Under the pieces are notes generated by a model, which ran no database searches, was not told where the DNA came from, and saw nothing but the letters and a program-made list of their open reading frames with translations. From assembly GCA_902778055.1 (NCBI GenBank), contig CACYWL010000005.1, forward strand, positions 124,001 through 188,000: a stretch of 64,000 nt of DNA, in the 5' to 3' direction. This DNA is from an uncultured Eubacteriales bacterium. Lineage in GTDB: Bacteria; Bacillota; Clostridia; Christensenellales; Aristaeellaceae. This document shows positions 52,311 through 61,300 of this stretch, piece by piece (within the stretch, counting starts at the first letter, position 1; every line of letters starts with the position of its first letter). The translations under genes were made by a program, and so were the position numbers.

Positions 52311-55300
52311 TTACACCGCCACGGCATCCTCCGGAAGAGGCTCGGTGGGGGCATCCTCCTCGGGATACCACTCGCCCTCTACCTGTTCGTACCGGTTGCC
52401 CGCAATGTCCTCGGCGGTATTCTCACCGGTCCATTCCGGCCAGATGGCCTGGCCTTCCTTGACGGTCACGTTCAGGTCGCCGTCCGCGATGCCCTCGATG
52501 CGGATGTAGTCGCTGTCGAAGGTATCGCCGTCGAAGGTGTTGGTGTAGAAGCCGTCGAACATGCTCACCTCGCCGTCCGTGCCGTCGCACATGGCGAAGA
52601 AGTGGTCGGTCAGGCTGTAGACCGGCAGGTCCGCGCCCTCCAGGTGGAAGCCGCGCAGCACGATGCGCAGGGGCACCGGCATGTCGAGCTCGTTTTTCCC
52701 AACCACGTTGGTCACGACCTTCACCAGGCTCTTTTCGCCTTCGGGCGTGTCGAAGAACATGCAGTTGTACTTCTCGATCTCCGCGCGGTCGGACTGGCTG
52801 TCGCGGTACAGGTACAGCGACACGTCCACGGGCTCCTCGCCGCCTTCGATCATGTTCACGCTGGTACGGAAGGCGTCCACTTCGTCGGTTTCCTCGTTGA
52901 CCAGCAGGTAGATCAGGATCTGGTCGGGATCTTCCGCCGTCTCAGGCGTGTCGCCCAGCCAGTACTTCTTCCAACCGTCCGCCTCGCCGTCGGGGACCAG
53001 GCCCTCGGCGATGCTGCCCTCCGGCAGCTCCTCGCCGTTCATGGCGGCGCCGTTGGCCGCGTCGGGATCGGCGATCATGCCGCGGATGAAGCCCTCGTCG
53101 ATCTTGCCCAGCAGCCAGTTGGCGGAGACCTCGTGCAGGTAGAGCTCGAAGTCGGCCAGGGACGGCAGCGTCAGCATGCCGGTGGCGAAGTTCAGCGAAC
53201 CCGTGGAACCCACAGGCATCACCGGATTGGAGAAGGCCCGCTTGGTCAGCGCCGTGATGATGTCGATGTCATGGATCTCGCCGTCGCCGCGCACTTCGCC
53301 TCGGAGCACCTCGGCCACATACTGCAGCATGATCTTGCCCGCGCGCCGGTTGCCGTACAGGCGGGTGGCATTGGGCAGCAGGTAGACGTCCAGATAGGTG
53401 GCGGTGTTGTTCCACAGCCGGTATTTGTTGATCTGCTCGTTGTCCAGGGTCACGTCCTTCGTCAGCACCACGGGATACTCCAGCACGAAGATCTTGCCGG
53501 CGGCGGCGTAGTCCTCCTCGCCGTAGCGGGCGCGTACCGTGCCGATGATCTGATCCACCTGGCGCTGAATATCCGTCAGCGGAGCCAGCGCCTTTTCCAT
53601 ATGTCTCCTCAGCGTACGCTCCAGATCATGCCAGTTCAGGTCGGAAACATAGGAGCTCTGCCCCATGCCTTTCTCCGAATCCTTGTCCTGATCCGCGTTT
53701 TCCTCCTCATAGCAGAAGTCACACCGCCGCTTCGCCGCGCCGAAGGCCCAGGATTTGTTGCTTCCGTTTTCCTGGATCTTATAGTCAATACAGTTCTGCG
53801 GATTCCGGGCGATGTGAATCTTATCGCCGCGGAACGTCACACTGAGGGTGTTGGTGCTCTTAATCTGGTTGAAGGAGGTTCCGGTGATGATGGCGGTCGG
53901 ATCCTCGGACGCGAAGGCGCCGCTGTCTCCCGTTTCCGCGATGGCGACCAGATAGGGTCTGTCCCCTGTTCCGAAATTGTTCACCAGCAGCTGAACCTTG
54001 GCCCGCTCACCGTTTTCCTTCATGGGGTTGGTCGCCGACAGGCTGGCATTGTCAATCCAGATCGTGTTCTGAAGGTTCGCGGTAATCTGGCTCTTCGCCA
54101 CGATATCGCTGTAGAGGGCGCCGCCATAAGCTTCGCTCTTCGTCTTGGCCCGCAGGCCCTGGTTGTCCGCGCGGATAACGATATCCCCGGTGTGGGCTGT
54201 CATCGCAGCCTTCGCGGTATTTCCGGTACCCTCGTTCCTGTTGATGTTGATATAAGTGGTAAAATTCAGCGTGTTGTAAACCCCGGAGTTTGGCCATACG
54301 AAGGCGCCCTGGGCCTTCACAACGCCCTTGGCATAGATACCGAAAGGCTTGCTGTCATCCGTGTTGCTCGTGCCGTAGTTGGTTTTCTCCGGCCGGGAGT
54401 GATTGTCCAGAGCGTCCTCCGCCTTGTCGCTGTCCGCGTACATCTTGTCCTTCGCCGCATCGTTTTCGGCTTTGGCAGCATCCCGCTCCGCAATCCGCTT
54501 ATCCTTTTCCTCCTGGCTCAGATTTTCCTCTGAGGAAGCTCCGACGATCGCGAGAATTTCATTGTCCTCCGGATGATCCGGTTCCATCAGGTTGGAATCG
54601 CCTTCGGAGGCGTAGCTGGTGGCCCGGGCCACCATCCTCAGATCCTTGTGCGCCGTCATCCGGGCGTTAGCCCCGATCTTGATGGTATTGACGGAAGTCA
54701 GTTTGTTCTCCGAATAAGCGCTGCCAATGGTGAACAGTCCGCCGGATTTTACATAGCTTTCCGAGGTGATGTTGTCCCCGACGCCGCTGATGTTCTCCAC
54801 GAAGATATTCGAGGTGTCGGATCGGATCAGCGCGCCGTTGTCCACGGTGATCCCGGTGTTGCGATTGATGTTGTTCACCGAGGAGACGACCTCGCCGCCC
54901 AGGATACCGCCGCCGCCCCGGACGATGGCCTTGGCTTCCGCTTTGGTGCTGTCGGCCGCCAGAATGCGCACCGTCCCCTCCGCGGTCACATGGGTCTGCT
55001 GACCGATGTCGATGTTGTTCTGGCTGTCGATGTTGTTTTCACCCCGGATAATGCTGTAATCCACCAGAACGCCTGCGCCGAGGGAGTCCAGGTCAGAAAC
55101 GGCGTTCGGCCTGGAGATGCTCCGGATGTCCAGGGTATTCCGGGAATCCAGCTGCACTTTCTGCCCGATGGCCACGCCCGTATCGTAGTACGAATGCGTC
55201 GGAATCGAGGCGTACTTCACGCCGACAATGTCCACGACATTCTTCGTAAAGTCCGTGTTTGTCTCTCCGTTGTTCTCCGCGTACAGAAGCATGGCGCCTT

Positions 55301-58300
55301 CGCTCTTCAGCTTCGTGTCGTCGCCGATCAGTACCATGGCGGTCTGCCGGTCCTCCTCTTCGCCGATCCCAGCCCGGATGTGGGAGATGCTCAGCGACAC
55401 GATGCCGGTGTCCGCGGGAGAGGTCGCTTCAGAGGTCGCCTTGGTATTTCCCTTGGCATAGACGGTAACGGGGCCCGCGATATCGGCGTCCACGCCGCTC
55501 ACTTGCGCATAGAAGCTGTCGCCCGTCCGGGCCTCCGTGTTCAGGCCGCCGATGGAGAGCACGTTGAATTCGACGCTTTCCTTGCTGCTGGCGGTGGCGG
55601 CGGTCTTTCCATCCCGGGAGATGCCGCTGCGCACTGTCAGCTCGTCGGCGGTGATCCCGTTGTTCTCGCTGCCGGTGCCCTGGATCATGGCGGTGGAATC
55701 AATGTTTTCCTTCGCCCGCACATAGTGCATCGTAAATTCACCGACGTTGATCTCAAAGCCGTCCTGGGGCTCGTCATTGGTGCCGGAGGCGCCATGGCTG
55801 GCGCCGGTCGTCGCGTTGTCCGTCATGCTGCGGACGTTCACAGCTGCCGCGTCCAGAATGGTGCCTTTGTCCAGCTTCAGCACAGCCGCCTGTCTGTTGG
55901 CCAGCTCGGCCCGGGCCAGGCTGCCGCCGATGTTGACGCCTTTCAGGGCAAAGTAGTTGGCGGAAGCGACGCCGCTGTCCGCGGAGCCCCATCCGTTCAC
56001 TTTCACGTTGATATCCCCGTCCGAGGACACAGTCGCGTCGTCAATCTCCAGCTGCGCCCGGGCGTAGGCCTTCCCCTTGGCTTCCGCCATATCGAAGCTC
56101 ATCTCGGACAGCTTGATGTCCACGCCCAGCGCGGAGGGATTGACCACCGCGTTCGCTTTGCTGGTGTAGTCCGTAGTCACGTCCGCGTTCTTCAGATTGT
56201 AATCCCCGCCCCGCAGGGTCACATGGTTGTCATATACATCCTTGCTGTAGGCGACCCCGTCCATAAAGGCAATGGTACCGGCCAGCTGCAGGTCCTGATT
56301 CAGAATCTTGCTTTCCACATCGTTGGATCCGGTCACCTTGCTCTTCACGGCCATCTTCCGGGCCGTGTCCGCCGGCGCCGCGCCGAGGTCGATATCCACC
56401 AGCGCCTGGCTGGTGCCCTTCGCCTTGGCCACGTTGACGGCGATGCCCGCCAGGCCGATGGCGCCGGTCAGCTGCTTGGCGTGCGTCTTGGCGTCCAGAT
56501 TCGCGGCAGCGTCCAGGTCTCCCCCGATCGCGCCTCCGATCCTCATCTGACTGAGGCTGGTGGCCTCGTTCAGCGCCACCGCCACGGAGGCACTGCCTGT
56601 GCCTGCGGAAAGGGCGAGTCCGACCAGAAGCGCATCCGCTTCCGCAATGCCATTGGATTTCAGCTCTACGCTGCTTCCTCCGATACCGTTGTTGCCGTTG
56701 ATCATGGCCGCGCTGACCGCCCGGTTTCTCGCCACCGCGGCGTTCAGGGACACGGCCCCGCCCTTGGGCGAGAAGGCCGCGTCCGCGGACAGAGAGGTCA
56801 CGCTGGCGCTGGTTTTGCCTTCGCGCTTGTCATTGGTGACAACCTTCACCGGCCCGGTGACTGTTCCGTCAAATTCATCCGTATTAATGGAGGCGATGTT
56901 TCTGGAGTTCACGTCCACATAGCTGACGCTCGCGCCGATGCTGGCATTGAATCCGACGCCAAGATGCGCGAAGGTGGCTTCGCCTTCCGCGTCCAGATTG
57001 CCGCTGACCTTCAGGCTGCCGATTTCTCCGCCGGCTCTGCCGATCCGGGCTTCCGCGTCCGTATCGTTGAACACCAGCAGCACGTTGCCCGCGATGCCGG
57101 CTTTCATGGAGGCGGATATGGAGGCCAGAAGAGAGTTCGCGCTGCTTTCCACATCATTGTCTATTTCAACGCTCTTCATCTTCCCAAGGCTGGTCCTGGC
57201 GTTCGCGCCAGTCTTCGGGTTCACGCCGATCGTGGTATGAATCTCCGGATTCACGTTCACCATGGAAAATCCCAGTCCCAGCGCTATCGTACCGGAGTAA
57301 GCCGCGCTGATCATCATGCTCTCTCCGCTGGTCACGGAGGTAGCTTTCACGTGCAGGTTGCCGCCTTCTCCGCCGATATTCAGGGATGCGCCCTGATCGA
57401 TGGAGGTGTTCTGCGTCAGACTGTTGTTCACCACGCTGACGGTGCCCACGCCGGAGGCCGTCATCCCGACAGCCGCAGAAGCCGCGCCTGTCCGGGCCTT
57501 CATCATGCCTTCCGTCGTTACATAGATATTCGAGTTCGTTCCGGTGATATCCGCGCTGTCGTCGATTCTTGCTTCGACTTCGCCGTCGGCGATGGCGACC
57601 GCCACGGAACCCGCGATGGCGTGGCTGACACCGCCGGCGCCGGCCACGGTCACCGCCAGAATATTCTCATATTTCGAGGCGCCGTTCACCGTCAGATCCT
57701 TCACATTCTGAACCTTGCCGCCCAGGATGGCCTGGGTAATGTTGTCCGCCCTGGCCACGCTGCCCGCGAGGCCCAGTCCCTGCGAACCGCCGCCCACGGC
57801 GAGGCCCACCACCCGGATGGACCGGGCAGTCGCTTCTCCGCCCTCGCTGAAGCTCTTCATCAGGGAAGAGTTCCGCTCCGCCGCAGTGGTGTCCTCTTTC
57901 GCTGTCTTCAGGGCGTCCCCTGTGGTGGAGCGGGCGTCCACCGTCATATTGCCGCCCTGGGCGTCCACGGTGCCAAGGGAGGCCGCAATCACATTGCTTC
58001 GCAGGATGGCGATGCCGAATCCGACGCCCGCGCCGCCCAGTTCCTTGCCAATGCCGATGGTGGCGCTGAACAGGTCTGCCGTGGAATCCTGCTCCGCGGT
58101 CACATTCACGCCCCGGGCGGTAATCTCCGCGTCCCTGGCAATCCGGGCCACCACAGCGTCGTCCGGGTCGTCGCTGTACACGGTGGTACCGACGCTCCGG
58201 GCATTCACGATATCCTTTGTTTCCTTTGTTTCCCGGTTCTCGTCCTTGTTTTCGGGGTTATGCTCCGCCCCCTGGGTCTGATCCAGTTTCGCCTGCTCCC

Positions 58301-61300
58301 GCTCCTGACCGCTCAGCGTGGTATCATCCTTGAAATCATCCTGATTCACCATGCCGGAGCTGGCGTCGAATACGCCGTCCGTCTGGGTTTTCACCTCATA
58401 GCTGGCGTTTTGGTTGCCGCTCAGATCCTCGGTGATCCCGCTGATCTGCCGCGTCCTGGTCCGGTCTCTGGGATCCGGGGTCTCCTCGCGGGCTTCCAGA
58501 TCCGAGGTATCAACGCCCAGCTCCTTCAGCCGCGAGACCATCGCGTCGCTGTCGAAGGCCTTCTGTCCGCTCTCTTTGTTGTTGCTGCCATAGGCCAGCA
58601 TGTCCGCGGCGTCCTTGTCCATCCTGTCGCCGGCCACCAGGGACATCACGGTCACCCCGACGCCTGCTGTCCCCGCGCCGCTCACGTTCAGGGCCACGTC
58701 GACGATGTCACGCTTCGCGCTGGCGCTGATGTTGGCCGCGCCGTCCAGCGCCGCTTTGCCTTCCATTTCCGCCAGCACATTGGCCTTCGCCACGGTAACG
58801 ATGGTGTTCACGGCTCCGGCGATGGCAGTGGCGCTGCTGTCATAGGAGATCGCAGCGGAAGCGCCCGTCAGGTCGTAGTCGCCCTGGGCGTTCACATCCA
58901 GCGAACCCGCGCTGATGCTGGTTCCGTGCTGCACCAGGGCATTGGTGGAATCCTTCAGGAACATCAGACTCACCGCGCCGGATACCGTGTATTTTCCCAT
59001 TCCCATGCCCGCTGCCGCGCCGATGGTGTACTGATCAATATCCTTATACGCGTCCGCGCTGATGTTCACCGCGCCCGCCGCATCCACCTCGCCGCTGCCC
59101 AGCATGGCATTTGTTTCCCCGCCATAGTAGGTCAGCGCGAACACAGGCGCCAGCGTCAGATCGCTGGTGGCAGTCCCTGCCAGGGCAATATTGATATTGT
59201 CGATGAAGCTCCGATTCTTCGCCGTCAGGTTGAAGCTGCCCTTTACCGCCTTCACCTCGCTGGCCACGGCAGCGTTGACGCTGTTCTTCAGCACCTGGAC
59301 GGAAATGCCCGTCTGAATATTCCCGCTGCCCATGCCCATGGTTGCACCGGCATTGACATTCAGTTCGTTGATTTCATCCCGGTTATCCGCGGTCACGTTC
59401 ACGTCCTGCAGAGCATGCAGATGATGTCCCAGGGCCTTGACATCCTTGGATGCCGTCAGCACGATCAGTCCCGGGCCCACGCTGTTGCCGAAGGAAAGGC
59501 TCAGGCCGCCGGCCACCGCCCAGATCAGGCTGTCCGCCTTTGCTTTTACGTTCACGCTCCCTCCGGCGGTGGGCCGGGTGATATTGTTCACCGCGAAAAG
59601 CTCCGCCTTTCCGGCGTCCGCATGGACGGTGTTGCTGTTCACGGAGGTTACCGCGTTTACGTTGACGCTGTTCCGGCCGGTGCTGACCGCAATGCCCGCC
59701 GTAATGCCGTAGGTATGGTCATTTTCCTCCGCGCCGACCAGGATATCCCCGCCCCTGGCCTGCACGGTGCTGGTACCCATTTCGGTCTTCACCGTATTGT
59801 TCCGGAAAGCGAACAGCGCGCCGGCGCCGGTAGCGCTTCCGTCCTGACCCCCGGGCTTGCTCAGGGAAACAGCCACCTGTCCGGCCACCGCCACGGTGGT
59901 ATCCTCCAGCCGGGAGGTGAATTCCGCCTTGCCGCCCGCGGTGATCAGGGCCTTGCCCAGGGTATTCTTCACTTCATTCGAAGTGACCAGGATCGGCAGA
60001 TTGCCGCTGGCAGCGCTTTTTTTTGCGCCGCTCAGGGCCAGGGCGGCCAGCACGGAGAGATCGGCTCCCTCCGCGGCCATCCGCACATCCTTCCCGGCAG
60101 TCATCCGGTATCCGTCGCCGCCCTTCACGCTGACGCCGGATTCCCGGCTGAAGAAGTTGAAGTTCAGGTTCAGGCCGATACCGCCCTTCTTGGCGCCGGC
60201 CGCAGCCAGAGTTGCGTTCACCGCGCGGGTTTCCGCTTCCCCGGCGATTTCGATATTGCCGGCAGCAAACAGCCCGTGGCCTTCTCCGCCCGCCGCGAGT
60301 TCGACAAGAGCCTTCGTCCGGGCGTGGATGATGTTCAGCGTGCCCGCGAAGGACTTTCCGCCGTCGCCCACAGCATCTAAGCCGACGGAGGCGCTGGCGG
60401 CCGCGGAAATCACCCTGTCCACGGAATCCGCCCGGATCGTCAGATCCCCGCTCTTTGCTTCCAGCCGCTGGTTTTTCCCGATTTTTATCCTCGCTTCCGT
60501 CTGCAGATCGTTGTACGCGACGGTGCCGCCCACGGCGGTGCCCCGGGACGCGCCCATGGCGCTGACGATGATCGTCATCAGATCCTTGTCCGCGCTGGCA
60601 GTCGTCTCCACGCTGCCGCCGGTAATCCGCGCGTTGTCCCCGATGGAATTGATTGCCCTGTTCTGCAGCAAAATCACTTCCAGGCTGCCGCCCAGGGCCC
60701 GGGATTCATCCTTGACCTCCGTACTCACGGCAGCGGCCGCGTTGATGGACATGACCTCCATGTCGGCGCTGACAGCCTGTTTCACCGCGCCGTCCGCTTC
60801 AATCACCAATCCCGCGCCGGAGGCTGCGTTGACCTTGTCCTGGTTGTACAGGAAGGTCACCGTGGCGCCTGCGGCGTTCTTCGCGCTGCCCACGGACAGG
60901 GCGCCGCCGATCAGGCGGGCCGTCGTGTCGCCGGAGGCGACGATCTGGACCCGGTTTTCCGGCGCCGCCGCGCTGTCAGCTGTCTGCTCGGCCTGGGCCT
61001 GCTTCTGCACGATCTTTACGTTTTTCCCAAGAATGGCGTCAATTATGTTTTCAGCCCGGACGATGGAGAAGCTTCCCGTCAGGTTCAGGGCGTTGGCCGT
61101 GCCAAGCTTCGCCTGTCCGGTGATCAGGGATCCGCCCACGGCCTCCGCGTAGTAGTTCTGGCTGCTCAGGAAGTTCAGTTCGTCGACGAAGTTCATCAGG
61201 GCATAGCTGTCAACGTTGATGTCGATGGAATAGCTCTTCTCGCCAGGCTTCCGGTGCACGTCGATGAGGCCGGTATAGACATTCTCCCGCTGCTCGTCGT

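Noticed and set aside
54573-60380. Plus-strand open frame of about 1935 codons opposite the giant adhesin
   Set aside because: Shadow of the repeat-rich minus-strand gene. The amino acid composition (Arg/His/Gly/Pro-rich) is typical of antisense frames.
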